This document shows, piece after piece, positions 30,295 through 41,241 of a stretch of DNA of 64,000 nucleotides. The stretch spans positions 9,150,449 to 9,214,448 of the forward strand of contig NC_081335.1 in assembly GCF_022539665.2 (NCBI RefSeq), in the 5' to 3' direction. The notes beneath the pieces were generated by a model, which made no database searches, was not told the origin of the DNA, and saw nothing but the letters and a program-made list of their open reading frames with translations. A program made the translations under genes and the position numbers. Origin of the DNA: Daphnia carinata (Eukaryota > Arthropoda > Branchiopoda > Diplostraca > Daphniidae). Positions within the stretch are counted from its first letter, which is position 1. Every line of letters begins with the position of its first letter.

Positions 30295-30738
30295 CTAACT
30301 GGTAGTTTCCCAGTCGTCCTCGTCCTTGATTTGGGAGGGGATCCGGTACTGGCGCTCGACGTACCGCGCTGCAGCGAAATCTTCTTCGTCGAAATCCAAG
30401 GAGTAGTGGCTGCTCACGACGCTGACGTGGTGTTCTTCGCCTCGCATCCTGGCGATGCTGTCGTTTAAAGCCGCGACGTCCAGCCCGTTTTGCTGGATAT
30501 CGCTGTTTGGCGTCAGGCAGTAGGGCCATCCCTGGGGGTATGCGACCGCACCCTCAGCCGGATATAGAATCACGGTCGACGTGTCTGAGGAGAATGAGTC
30601 GTCCTCCCAAGACACGTCTTCGCCAAGTAGGGAGGACTCGTCCGTGTCGTCTGCGGCGTCGGATCCGTACGAGACTTCGTCGTCGTGAGGGTAATCCACA
30701 CAACATAACATCTCGTCGTCGTCGGTCACGTACTGCAT
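30295..30738 (-). CDS. C1 acidic C-terminal frame
   Basis: A 147-residue acidic frame (DDDEMLCCVDYPHDDEVSYGSD, DFDEEDFAAARYVERQYRIPS, DEDDWETTS end) lies between integrase and the 3' LTR. It follows a run of 13 G near 30755. It probably represents the C-terminal tail of Pol after loss of the integrase C-terminal domain. No membrane segment or signal peptide is seen, so it is not an envelope. I do not recognise a domain. Confidence 0.5.
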   Translation of the reverse strand: MQYVTDDDEMLCCVDYPHDDEVSYGSDAADDTDESSLLGEDVSWEDDSFSSDTSTVILYPAEGAVAYPQGWPYCLTPNSDIQQNGLDVAALNDSIARMRGEEHHVSVVSSHYSLDFDEEDFAAARYVERQYRIPSQIKDEDDWETTS

Positions 30739-30785
30739 GTCACTGTCGTCGGGGGGGGGGGGCGAATGCGACTGGCCCTAACATT

Positions 30786-30991
30786 TCTTCCCACTTCGGG
30801 AATCCTTGGTCCATATACTTCCGTAGCATTTATACGACCGTTTTGTTGAACCTTTCCGTGAGGCCGTTAGTCTGGGGGTGGTAAGCGGTTGTTTTCAGAT
30901 GTTTGATTTGTAATTTGTTACACAACGACGAGAAGAGTTCGGAGGTGAAGTTTGACCCGCGGTCGGTGATAATCGCTCTTGGGGGGTCGTG
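30786..30991 (-). pseudogene. C1 integrase core, distal part
   Basis: The minus-strand reading HDPPRAIITDRGSNFTSELF...TTAYHPQTNGLTERFNK contains the second catalytic aspartate and the catalytic glutamate of integrase. A stop follows (TAA near 30831). It is separated from the first part of the core by the solo LTR at 30996-31407; the split falls just after the KIILY segment. Confidence 0.88.
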
Positions 30992-31411
30992 ATATTGTGA
31001 CGGCTACTGCCGCACTTCACTAAAAAGACGGACTCACAGCGCATTTGAACCTGGTGTATTAATTCTGCCACACTTAACACTCCACATCCAACTGTCTACT
31101 GAGAGCCCCGTCTCACTCGTAGGCTCTCCTATTTAAGGAAAAGGGTCGTTACCCGCCAGGGAGACGCGGGAAGTAAAAGAAGATGGTCACGTAGATAACC
31201 TCTACGTGACCGTTCGAATAGAAAGCGCATAGAAGGGGTAATATCTTCCTGTAAGATGGTCAAGCAGATAATTCTACTTGACCTTACGGAAGTGAAAGCG
31301 GAGAAAAAGGGTTGGGGCTGATGTACGAGACGTTCCCAGCACGTGGATGTCCTCGGACTCCACGTGTCCATCGTTAACACGTTTATGTCCTCCGAATCCA
31401 CGTGACAATAT
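30992..31411. mobile_element. Solo LTR, family D, inside C1 integrase
   Basis: The 412-bp unit is 30996-31407 (TGTGAC...GTGACA), flanked by the target duplication ATAT (30992-30995, 31408-31411). It interrupts an otherwise contiguous integrase sequence, so it inserted after C1. A related sequence lies at 47989-48412. CTCCTATTTAAGG near 31130 is a TATA-like element. Confidence 0.92.
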
Positions 31412-31992
31412 AAAATGATTTTGTCCATCAGCGCCTTACTCGTCGTCAGGGCGGTCTGATCTGGTAGAGGGATGACTTCCACCCATTTTGTGAAATAGTC
31501 GGTGATGACGAGGATGTGGTTGTTCCCTTGCAGAGAGTGAGGCTGGATGGGCCCTAGGAAATCCATTCCCAGTACCTCAAATGGTCTTGACGCAAGGTCT
31601 AGTGGGTTCAGAAAGGCTCGTAGACTGGATCGTCGTTGGAGGGCGCAGGATGCACAGGCCAGACAATACTCTTTGACGTCGGAGAGCATCGTCGGCCAGT
31701 AATACTTATCCCGCAGCCACAGGACGGTCCTTTGGTAGGCTAGGAGGCCGGAGATTGGGGAGTCGTGGTACTCTTGAAGCAGAGGTTTTCTTAGGCTAAG
31801 AGGGACTACCACTTGTTGTTGGGCGAAGGGTCGTCTTTTTTTGGATGTTGGTTCGTTCCGAAGGAACAGCACGCCGCCAGAGATCGAGTATAGGTCGATT
31901 TCTTTCACCCAGATCTGCGTGTTGTTTTCCTCACTGAGAACTCCGTCATCTAGGTATTTCTTGATGTCGTTGCAGAGAGCGTCTTGCTGTTG
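31412..31992 (-). pseudogene. C1 integrase N-terminus and first part of core
   Basis: The zinc-binding region (EYHDSPISGLLAYQRT, YYWPTM, CLACASC) and the first catalytic aspartate (LGMDFLGPI, VITDYFTKWVE) are present. The frame is in phase with RNase H across an in-frame TAG at 31993-31995. Beyond 31412 the annotated frame runs into LTR D, which adds meaningless residues. Confidence 0.88.
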
Positions 31993-33628
31993 CTATATCA
32001 GCGTGGCGTCGTCAGTTTTCGGGAAAGTTTGAACCGCATTGACGGGGATCCACGATAAAAAGTCAGCGTTTTCGTGTACTCTACCAGGGCGGTACCTGAT
32101 GGAGTACTTGAGGTTGGCTAACATTATGGCCCATCTTCCGAGCCGGCCGGTTTCATCTTTGAAAGTTTGTAACCATTGTAATGGTCGGTGGTCGCTGATG
32201 ATGACGAAGGGCTCATCTTGGAGATAGTGGCGGAAGCGTTTAATCCCAAAAATTACTGCTGCAGCCTCCTTCTCGATGGTTGAGTAGTTCACTTCGGCTT
32301 TGTTCAGGTGCCGACTCGCGTAAGCGATCGGCTGATCCTTCCCTTCATGTAGTTGGGACAGGACGGCACCTAGCCCGTAGTCACTGGCATCGGTGTAGAT
32401 TAGGAGTTCTTTCGTGAAGTCTGGATAAGCTAGGATAGGTTCTGTCGTGAGGCAATTCTTGAGGAACTCGAAGGCCTTCTTCTCCTCGGTGCCCCACACT
32501 ATCTTGTCTTGCGGTTTTGCTTTTGTCTGAGACAGTAGTGGGTGGGCAATAGTGGAGAATCCTTTGATGAACCGGCGGTAATAGGAGACCAGCCCCAAAA
32601 AGGACTGCAACTCCTTGACAGTTTGGGGTATACTGTATGTAGCTAGTGCTTCTACCTTAGCTGGTTCTGGCGCTACTCCTTCTGCTGAGATGACGTGGCC
32701 CAGGTATTGCACTGACTTTGCCAGGAATTTGCACTTAGAAAGTTTAACCCTGAGGTTGGCTTTTTTCCAGTAGTGCGAAGACCTTGCCTAAGTTCTCCAT
32801 GTGTTCTTCGTGGGTTTTCGAGAACACGATGATGTCGTCCAGATAGACAAGGCAGGTCTTTCCGATTTCTTCCTGCAGTACGAAGTTCATGAGCCTCTGG
32901 AATGTTCCTGGGGCGTTGGTAAGGCCGAAGGCGAGGCGGTTCCACTCGTACAGGTTGTTCTCTACGATGAAGGCGGTCTTCTCCTTTGACGCTTCTTCCA
33001 TCTCTATCTGCCAGTAGCCGGAGGCTAAATCCAGGGTGGAAAAGCATTTCTGGCCGTGTAGCAGGTCTAGCACGTCGTCGATTCTAGGTAAGGGGAAGGA
33101 GTCTTTCTTCGTAACCGCATTCAGTTTTCTGTAGCCTATGCATAGTCAGTCATCCCCTGTCTTCTTTTTTACAAGTACAATTGGAGCGGCCCAAGGAGAG
33201 AGTGACGGTCGTATGATGTCATTTTCCAGTAAATCTTTGATGATCTTCTTCGAAACTTCCTTTTGACGGGGTGATGCCCGGTAAGGCCTCTGGCGGATGG
33301 GCCCTTGTCCTTGCGTGTCGATCACGTGCTTTACTAGCCCGGTGTTGCCTAAATCGCTGGTCTTAAATGCAAAGATGTGCTGGTTCGCCAAGAGCAGGTT
33401 GGGCAGACTGTTCTTGACGTCTTCGGTGACATCTGGCAGGGCGGCTTCGAGAATGGCAGGATGAAAGATGGGGGATTCGGCAGAGCAGGACGCCACGTAA
33501 GTACGGGGTTTGACAGTCACGTGCCCTAGGGTGGTGTAGCGTGGCAGGTTGATGGTGTAGTTGGTCTCGTTGATCAATACGACGCGTAACAATCCATTCT
33601 TCAACGGTGTCGAGACGAAAGGATCCAA
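31993..33628 (-). pseudogene. C1 reverse transcriptase and RNase H
   Basis: Pieces 33628-33146, 33073-32744 and 32712-31993 form the RT and RNase H. RT motifs are AAPIVLVKKK, STLDLASGYWQIEM, FGLTNAPGTFQ and YLDD (about 32852). RNase H has YTDASDYGLGAVL, YSTIEKEAAAVIF and SDHRPLQWL. An in-frame TGA at 33146, just before the YRKLN motif, may be a CpG-decay change. A frameshift sits in a homopolymer T run near 32765. Confidence 0.92.
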
Positions 33629-34270
33629 TCGAAGTCCGGATGGTAGACGGGAGTCTTTGACGAAGAAGCAGGCATGTCACTATTCTCGCTCTCCACCACG
33701 CATGCGGATGATGGAGGTACTTTAATTCGATGGGCCGCCATCATGGTCGGTTGGTCTTCGGTCTGGAGTTGATCAGACTCCTTCACACGGTAGACGCGCC
33801 TCTCACGACCGTCGATCACGAACTTATGTTTATAAAGAGCGTCTAAACCTAGAACGCAATCTTCCATAATTTCTTGGACGACGATGAACTCTTGCTGGAA
33901 GGGTTCACGGGGCCTCTCGTCCTCGACGAGAAGGTTTAATACTACTGTTTCCTGGCATATCAGGAGCCTATTGTTTATGTCAAAGAGGTCGACGGCTACC
34001 TCCTTTGAATATTCCATATTAGTTCCTTGCTTCAGGAGTTTGTTGAAGAGTGTGCTGCTGACGAGACTCTTCCCTGCTCCGCTGTCCACTAATGTTCGGA
34101 ATGAGCAGTCTCCTACGTATAGATTAAGTCGGGGGATGGCTGGGGTGTCGGATACGGCCTTGACGAATTGTTGGGGCTTAGAGTATCCACCGAGGGGCCC
34201 AACATGCTGATCGATGGCGTCTAGTTTTCCGCCCGTGATCGCAGAATACTCGGTCGAGCTGAAGGCGATT
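33601..34270 (-). pseudogene. C1 aspartic protease
   Basis: The retropepsin active site is TLVDSGAGKSLV, followed by the MEDCVLGLDALYKHKF segment. The frame is open upstream to 34473 but out of phase with the zinc-knuckle frame. The phase change lies in a GGT-repeat region near 34280-34300. Protease overlaps the RT linker frame at 33601-33628. Confidence 0.82.
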
Positions 34271-34473
34271 CTGACGTATGCGATGGTGGTGGTGGTGGGG
34301 ATTTTTGACTGTGGGGCAAATACTGTGGCGATGCCCGATCTCGTTGCATCGGTTGCACTGATCATTTCGCTGTTGGTACTTGGCGAAGCAGTTCTCTGTT
34401 GTATGCCCTCCGTACGTGTTGTGAAATTCGCACAACACCGCTGTTCTTCGGAAAGCTTCGGGCTGCGAGGCAA
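34178..34473 (-). pseudogene. C1 nucleocapsid zinc knuckles
   Basis: The frame 34438-34178 gives CNRCNEIGHRHSIC, a CX2CX4HX4C knuckle. It is preceded by a CEFHN...HTTENC motif of the CX2H...C kind often paired with it in Ty3/gypsy gag. Confidence 0.75.
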
Positions 34474-34573
34474 TGGGGTCTCGTGATTTAGTCGTTTGTT
34501 GTTGTTGGGTTAACTGGCGTTGCAGATGGGTTAGCCGGTGTTGTAACTCTAGGTTCTGGTCGGAGGCGTTTCT

Positions 34574-35323
34574 TTAAATTTTCGTATTTAGCTTTTCCAG
34601 AGCCTCCAAAACTCCTGCCAGCTCGGTGTTACGGTTGCTTGGAATGTTGGGGGACGCATACGCAGCCTGGATGCGTACCCTCGCCTGGCCTTCTTCGGTA
34701 GCCATGGCCGCCAACTCGGCTTTGTCGATTAGAGTTTCGAAGGAGTGAAACTCTTTGTGCTTTAGCCGTGGTTGGAGATCATATTGGAGGCCTTTAATTA
34801 ATTTGTCCATCATCATTTGCTCCCACGATGCTGCAGTGGCGGCGTCTAGGATGCCCTCCATAGGGTAGGCTTTGTAAAACGCCTTCCGTATACGGTTAGC
34901 GTATCGTCGCATGTTCTCTTCGGGTTCTCTTTTCATGTCATGGAATTCTACGCTTCTTTGAGACCTTGTCTCGGTCGAGTGGAAGAGCCTTGGGAGCCTC
35001 TCTTTGACTGCGGCATAATCTTGGGAACGGATGGGATTGCCTAGTTTGAAGTTGTCAAATTCCTCGGCGGCTTCCCCGTAGAATTTAGACCGCATGAGGC
35101 GGAGTTTCCTCGCTTCTTCAAAATTACCCAAATCGAGGGTGGCCTCGAGGTGAGCCACCCAATCGTCAAAGCGGCCGGATCTTTGTCTGTCGCAAAAGAT
35201 GGACACCGAGCTGAACGCCTGCATGACCTGTTCTTGTTGGGCTAACCTTATTTTATCATCTATGGTTATGCTGGCTGCGGTTGATGACTGGGGGTGGCTC
35301 TGGCTTGGTCTATCCTTGAGCAC
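34574..35323 (-). CDS. C1 gag capsid
   Basis: A 249-residue frame holds a Ty3-type capsid: FDDWVAHLEATLDLGNFEEARKL, a YANRIRKAFYKAYPMEG major-homology-like segment and DKLIKGLQYDLQPRLKHKEF. It is uninterrupted through the capsid and stops before the knuckles at 34574. Capsid would assemble the particle. Confidence 0.85.
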   Translation of the reverse strand: MLKDRPSQSHPQSSTAASITIDDKIRLAQQEQVMQAFSSVSIFCDRQRSGRFDDWVAHLEATLDLGNFEEARKLRLMRSKFYGEAAEEFDNFKLGNPIRSQDYAAVKERLPRLFHSTETRSQRSVEFHDMKREPEENMRRYANRIRKAFYKAYPMEGILDAATAASWEQMMMDKLIKGLQYDLQPRLKHKEFHSFETLIDKAELAAMATEEGQARVRIQAAYASPNIPSNRNTELAGVLEALEKLNTKI

Positions 35324-36351
35324 CTCCCCAGTGTGGGCGGGGTGGGCCGTTTATTGCTGATTGGGCGTCCAGGGGGGTTGACGTGATGATGCCGTGGGGG
35401 AGGTACGTTCGTGGTAGTGCTGACGTCATCTGTGGTGTCGTGGCGGTTGCTTGGGTGTAGAGGGCGCTCTGTCGTGGCTGTGGCACCGATGTTGGGGTGG
35501 CTCCGGGCGTTTTCCGACACTCGTTCATGGTTGGCTGCTCTGGTGCTGTGTAATTACCCTGCGTCATTCGTGACCGGGCTTAAGCGGTGTTGACCACGGT
35601 GTGTATTTCGACGCCTGCTTCTAGAAGTTGGGTCAATTCCTTTTTACACGTGTCCACGAGATTTTCCTGATATCCCGTCAACCGTGAGTCCATTGGGGGG
35701 CTGTATGTGGGTAATATCGGCGTAAATGATACCTTCCGGTTGGACGGCGTCTTTACTGATGAAGGGTCGGCCAGGGCGTTAACGGGGGTTGGGTGTAGGG
35801 CGTGGTGATGTTGCATAGTGGGGGACAAAATAGGGGTGCTTGTGGACGTGGGGGGAACGGTATTTTCTCCTACGAGGCTAGCGGCGATTGGTTTCGTTAC
35901 GTGGGTCGCTTCCCCGCGCGTCAGTGATTCGATGTTGTTGTACAACGTTCCTTGGGAGTCGGTGCCGGGGGAGTCGGGCGGCGTCCAATAGTCTATTCTT
36001 CCTCAAGATATTCAAGGTTTCTTCCCCGGCGCGGTCTTCGGGGAAGTTAAACTCTTGGGTGGGCGTGGACGGCCGTGGGTGCGGAGTATTGGGCCGGGCT
36101 CCCAGGCGTTCCCACTCTGCGTCGTTGGCGTGCTCCTGTATTTCTTGTGGGGTGAAGTAGGCAGCTTCCGGTTGCGTTTCTTTGCAGCTTGCGACGAACT
36201 TCTTTAGTTGGTCTTCAATGTACTGTTGGTCGGCAGCAGTCTGACTCGGCCCTGTTCCTCTTCTAAAGGGGGGAAAGGTTTGACGGAAGGACTTTCCCCA
36301 GCGTTTGAAGAGCGGAATCCTTTTCTCGAAGTTCGATCCTCCTTTTGACAT
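35266..36351 (-). pseudogene. C1 gag N-terminal region
   Basis: ATG 36351 starts MSKGGSNFEKRIPLFKRWGK, a basic matrix-like beginning. It is followed by proline/threonine-rich linkers in successive frames (36351-35878, 35945-35580, 35567-35266). The repeated frame changes are indels, and I cannot place all of them. The region ends where the capsid frame begins. Confidence 0.6.
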
Positions 36352-36361
36352 ATCTTCGGAT

Positions 36362-36690
36362 GTTGTAGAAGTGAGTCGGCGTGACTAGCGGGGGTCGGCG
36401 TGAGTCGGCGGGACCGGCAGGAGTCTGCGTGAGTCGGCGAGACTGGCAGGAGTCGGTGTGACTGGCGGAAGTCGGCGTGAGTCGACGTCGCTATCGGGAG
36501 TCGGCGTGAGTCGACGTGACTATCGAGAGTCGGCGTGAGTCTCTGGGGTTGGCGTGATTTCTTCGGGAGTCGGCGTGTGACTATCGGGAATCGGCGTGAG
36601 TCGGCGTGACTATCGGGAGTCGGCGTGAGTGTCTGGTGTGGGTGTGATTTCTTCAGGAGTCGGCGTGACTGTCGGAAGTCGGCGATATTC
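36362..36690. repeat. GTCGGCGTGA minisatellite in the C1 leader
   Basis: About 330 bp is built from imperfect units around GAGTCGGCGTGA, interspersed with CTATCGGGA and CTGGCGGGA variants. It lies between the primer site and gag. Such a leader array could affect packaging or translation, or be neutral expansion. Confidence 0.85.
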
Positions 36691-36934
36691 TTCCTCGGAA
36701 GTCAGCGTGAGGTCTTCGTGATGTGTTGCGGTTGCATGGGTGATGGGGCATAGGTAGGGATGGGGGTTTTACAAATTAAACGACCCGCGCGTTCAGTCAC
36801 GCTTGGCGTCCAATACCCACCGCACGTTTCGTCTTTAGAGTCGCGTGCAGTGCGTACCGTTCGCGGCACGCTTCGGAAGGGCAGATCGTTGGTAGCGGGC
36901 ACGGCGGTTTTTCGAGCGGCGAGGACAAGGTTCG

Positions 36935-36949
36935 ACTTCGCTGCCACCA
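36935..36949 (-). promoter_or_regulatory. C1 primer-binding site
   Basis: Two bases after the LTR end (GATTATTGCA at 36952) the minus strand reads TGGTGGCAGCGAAG, in the right place and with the right start for a tRNA primer site. The exact tRNA was not identified. Confidence 0.65.
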
Positions 36950-36951
36950 GA

Positions 36952-37451
36952 TGCAATAATCGGTACCCCGTCACGTCTGACGCAACTGGGGGATTAAAGC
37001 ACACACAAATACGATACTGACAACGGTCAGGTTAGTTTCTTAACTTCATAATCGGGTCATTGGTGCGTGGTGCATAGTTATGGTTTGTTAAAATCCGTCA
37101 GCCAGTCACGTCGGCTGCACGGATATGAAGAGAACAAATAGTAGAAAAGTTAGGAAGGATAAGGTGTGGAAATACTCAAAATGGAGCCATGGCTTTGGCG
37201 GGGCGGAGATGTTAAGGACGCGGCGACGGGAAGAATGGCAGCGGCAGCGGTGTCGGGCGGTACAGCGGCGTCGGGAGCACGGCAGCGGCGTCGGGGAATA
37301 CACAGGGCGGCGTCGGAAAGGGGGGGAAGCAGCGTCTCGGCTGAGTACTCGTGGTAGGGAATTTAAGGAACACGGTAGCGTGTGCACAAGTAAAGTGTAT
37401 TCTTCCTCGGGTAGGACTACACGACCCTTAACACAAGGCAACGATCGAACT
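36952..37451 (-). repeat. C1 5' LTR, U3-truncated
   Basis: It matches 29266-29755 nearly throughout. It ends at 37451, where the homologous LTR at 29757 continues, and AT-rich unrelated DNA begins. The GGCGTCGG-type variable region (37215-37335) differs in unit number from the 3' LTR. Confidence 0.9.
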
Positions 37452-38375
37452 TATTATATATATCATCTCATAAATATCATCTCATATTATAACTAATATT
37501 TCCGAACAATATAAATAGAAATCTAGAAAAATACTTTTTTCGACAATAGGTCAAAAACAGAATTTAAAAAACCTAAAGATGAAGTCAAAATTAAGTTAAA
37601 CTTTCGTTCCCTCAAAAGCAATTAAACCAATTATGCTAAATGTTTTTTATTTTCAAACTTAAGTATGATTTGTTATTTTTTTTAAGGAAATGAATTATTT
37701 AAGATTAAAGTCTTATCATAACTAATGCTTGTTTTAACATTTCTTATGCTAAATAATATATATTTTCCTAACTCCCACTTTTCTAGCTCTTTTTTTTTTA
37801 AAGCGCAAGTTTAATTTTGAGGCGCTTTGATTTTAAGACACCCAACAGACGTGTAGAGCACATTTAAAAGACTTCTTTAAGATATTTTAAGACGTCTAGA
37901 AAACACCTGCATTTTGCCTTTAACTTCACTGATAAAGCTGTAGGAAATTCGCCCTATCTAGACGTCTTAACGACACCTTCTTCTGATCCCGTTTTTCTCT
38001 TTAACAATTGTCCTGAGATAGTCTGATCTTGGACGTCTTAAGAATATCTTATTTTAATCTTAGTCCTAGGTCCCGAGTTAGTCTTTCCGGGGACATCCTT
38101 AAGACATTTTTTTTAGCTCTCGAATCGTTTTGTCCTTAATTAAGCCTGCCTTGACGTCTTTAAGACGTCACTTTTTAGTCTTCCTATTCCGTTGACCTAA
38201 GGAAGTCCTGACCAGATATTTTTGAGACGTCCTTTTTTGGACAGAGCTGTCTTTGTACCAAAGTAGGCCTAACCGGATATCTTTGAGACGGCCTGTTTTA
38301 GTCAGGGATGTCTTTCGGACTATGGGACATCCTTGGCATATCTTACAGGCAACCCGGTGCTATGTGGGAGCCTTC
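37452..38375. repeat. AT-rich DNA with a recurring ACGTC motif
   Basis: The first 350 bp is plain AT-rich. From about 37840 to 38330, variants of TTAAGACGTCTT (AAGACGTCTAG, TAGACGTCTTAACG, GGACGTCTTAAG, GACGTCTTTAAGACGTC, GAGACGTCC) recur every 55-85 bp, often with a neighbouring CCTGA or AGTC word. This looks like an old, diverged tandem array. No gene was found. Confidence 0.6.
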
Positions 38376-38871
38376 GCTATTTCATGAGGATGTAACAATG
38401 CTCTATACGTTGAAGAAGTGTTGGCGATGCACACCTCACAGGCTTGACAGTACTCTTTAATTTCCTTTCTCATATTTGGCCAATAGTAATGATTGTTTAT
38501 TTTCTTATAGGTCTTTTAAAAGCTAAATGTCCGCCCATCGGTGTGTCATGTAGTTTTTTAAGCACTAGATGGCGTAACGATGCAGGCAAGACTAACTGAT
38601 GGTTATTTTCGTTTCTTTTGCTATCGGCAGATGGCAGCACGTGCCGGTAAAGTGTACCATCAATAACTTCAAAATAATCAATTTCTTTTACCCAATCCGG
38701 TTTAGATTGAAGGAAAGATTCCTCGAGTTCTCCGTTATCCAAATAATCACGAATGGCTATGCAAAGGTCGTCTTCCAATTGCTTCTCGCAATTAAGGTAA
38801 TTTTGCTTTCTGTTTGGATATTGGCTACTTTTAAGCGTGACAGGCGACCTGCGTTTTGATGAACACGTCAA
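38376..38871 (-). pseudogene. E2 integrase N-terminus, partial
   Basis: The frame includes KKLHDTPMGGHLAF. Further down, broken frames carry the CEVC knuckle and the THSSTY-type continuation, matching 3600-3820. The catalytic core is lost at the join near 38376. Confidence 0.78.
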
Positions 38872-38915
38872 GGTCTATATTTCAATTCGTAATTAGTTGC
38901 GGCCAATAGTATAGC

Positions 38916-39326
38916 TCATCTCCCTAATCTACCATTATTTTTCGTTTGTTCTTTAAGCCATTGCAAGGGACGATGGTCGCTGATAATCTCAAAAGGTTTA
39001 TCCAACAGGTAATGCCTGAAATGTTTGATTGCATCAACGACCGCTAGGGCCTCCTTCTCAGTCGTACTATAATTCGATTCTGCTTTTGTTAGCTGTCTAC
39101 TGGAATATGCTATAGGATGTTCGTTGCCAATTTGGATTTGTGATAGCACTGCTTCAATGCCGTAATCGCATGCATCGGTGAAAAGGATAAATTTTTCATT
39201 GAAATTAGGATAAGCAACAACTGGTGGCGTTACTAGAGAATTGCGCAATTTCTCGAAAGCAAATTGTCTTTCGGGTCCCCAGTTAAAAGGATTCCTGCTA
39301 AGATCTTTATGGGTTAATCGAGTCAA
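38916..39326 (-). pseudogene. E2 RNase H
   Basis: RNase H motifs FTDACDYGIEAVL, YSTTEKEALAVV and SDHRPLQWLKEQ are present in one frame. It follows the connection domain and is separated from RT by the deletion and frame change near 39430. Confidence 0.88.
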
Positions 39327-39430
39327 CGGTTTAGCAATTGATCCAAAATCTTTGATGAATCTTCTGTAGTATACAGCTAATCCGAGAAATGATCTGACTT
39401 CATCTACTGAAGTCGGTGTTTTATAATTGA

Positions 39431-39976
39431 CTATATTACATGTCCTAGATAATCCACTGAGCGCTTGATAAATTGGTATTTCTTTAGTTTTAATTTCAAA
39501 TTTGCATTTCTTAATAATTCAAAAATTTCTCGAAGATCATGTAAATGATCTTCGAAAGTGTCGGAAAAAATAATAACGTCATCCAGATAAACTAATGCTT
39601 TCTTTCCCAAGACGTCTCTCAGTACATAATTCATCAGTCGTTGGAATGTGGCAAGTGCATTGCACAAACCAAATGCCATTCTTTTAAATTCGTAGAGGTT
39701 GTTTTCTACTACAAACGCTGTTTTTTCTATAGCCGGATAGTCGATTTGAATCTGCCAATAACCTGAAGCTAAATCGAGGGTGGTGAAAAATTTCTTCACA
39801 TATAGTTTATCTAAAGTTTCGTCTATCCTAGGCATAGGGAATGAATCCTTTTTCGTAATGCAATTCAATTTGCGATAATCGACACAAAATCTTACTTCTC
39901 CATTCTTCTTTTCTACTAAGACCACGGGTGAAGCCCATGGAGAATGTGAATATTGAATAACATCAGCGTCGAGCAT
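39431..39976 (-). pseudogene. E2 reverse transcriptase
   Basis: The frame holds SPWASPVVLVEKKNG, FCVDYRKLN, TLDLASGYWQIQ, FGLCNALATFQ and the YLDD box, ending YLGHVI at a deletion present only in this copy. The upstream linker continues in other frames to 40219. Confidence 0.9.
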
Positions 39977-40219
39977 TTCTCAAATTTTATCATCTAATAA
40001 TTTCCTTTGGTTGTTTGTTACTCTGTATGGGCGTTGTCTAATGGGGCCTCGTCCTTGTGTATCAGTCGTGTGTTTTATAAGGTTTGTGTTCCCAAATTCC
40101 TAATCTTTGGACGCGAACAAGTCGTGGAAGTCATTTAATAATTTTGAGAGCGGTGCTTGAAATTCAGAGTCTACTTCTGAAATTAAAACTGGCTCAGCTT
40201 CTGCTTTAGGTATATCTAA

Positions 40220-40840
40220 TTAATTTAAAGAAATTTTTCCAATAACTTTATCAATGATTTCAATTACTCCTAATTCAGTGTTCCTGGGAATTTTAATTTG
40301 ATGAAGCGAACAATTCTCGTCCATAATGCTATAAATTCCATCTCCCGATACGTTTCCTATAAACTCTTCGATAAAACTGCCTACTGGTAATTTGCCTGCT
40401 GGGGTAAATATAAATGCTGTATTAGGCGGGACATACGGAAATGAACCTTTCATCTGCGCTGCAATTACCATCGACGTCTGTCGAGATAACGTCGTCTTTT
40501 TGACCGTTATAACTGCCATGTCCGGTACCTCAGAGATGGCTGATCCCTGCTCATCCCTTGCTAGGTAAATACTTCTGGCTTCTCCATCAAGCCGAAATCC
40601 GTGTTTCTGGATTGCATCCCATCCAAGGATACAGTCCTCAGAAACACCATTAGTAACAATAAATTCTTGCTTAAAAACTGACTCTCCGTATCGAACGGGT
40701 AAAATAACTCTTCTCAGCGTATGTAATTTTTTCTCCCCTACATCATATAAATCGAAGTCAAGCTGACTGCAGATCACCTGACCTCTAGGGGGTAACTTAT
40801 TAAATAGTCTCTCGTGGATAATACTTTTAGACGCGCCTGT
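40220..40840 (-). pseudogene. E2 aspartic protease and linker
   Basis: One frame covers the retropepsin C-terminal part (EDCILGWDAIQKHGF) and the linker through GVIEIIDKVIGK. The active site DTGA is read upstream near 40830, beyond the listed methionine. The frame shift seen in E1 is absent. Confidence 0.83.
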
Positions 40841-40983
40841 ATCAAATAATGCTTGCAGCGGGATCTGAAAAATTTTTAATGGAATTCTAGGGGTCGATTC
40901 ATTCGTAATAGTGGTTAAGTTTGCGACTTGTCGGGGTTTTAAGCGAGGCTCGTTATCAACTGACCCGAAGCTACAGTTGATAG

Positions 40984-41241
40984 CTACTGGTTTCCCTGAT
41001 GTTGGGGGGGTTCTGGAATATTGGGCCTTTGAGAGTTTCTATATTTCGGACAGTTATTAGATTTATGCCCAATCTCGCGACAAGAATAGCAGACGGAAGG
41101 CTGAGCCTGTTCCAGAGTTTGGCGCTGAAGTTGACGACAATTGGATTGAGTGTGTCCGCGGTAACCACAAAAATTACAAATTATTACTTTTTGATCTGAT
41201 CTGTTATTACTGTTGTTAGGTGACCTCGGAAAAGATGGCAT
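40984..41241 (-). pseudogene. E2 nucleocapsid zinc knuckles
   Basis: Two CX2CX4HX4C knuckles (CNFCGYRGHTQSNC and CYSCREIGHKSNNC) are in one frame after a basic arginine/asparagine-rich stretch. They match 6219-6480. Confidence 0.88.

Larger units (their letters stand above)
29266..37451 (-). mobile_element. Ty3/gypsy retrotransposon C1 with a truncated 5' LTR
   Basis: Minus strand: partial 5' LTR (37451-36952), primer site, minisatellite leader, gag, protease, RT, RNase H, integrase, acidic tail, hairpin, polypurine tract and 3' LTR (30137-29266). The two LTRs match over the retained 500 bp. The 5' LTR stops abruptly at 37451 and lacks about 380 bp of its U3 end. Pol has two in-frame stops (33146, 31993) and a frameshift near 32750. 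Integrase is interrupted by a solo LTR. Confidence 0.93.

Noticed and set aside
36362-36690. CRISPR-like array
   Set aside because: Units are short, contiguous and imperfect with no unique spacers, in a eukaryotic retroelement leader.
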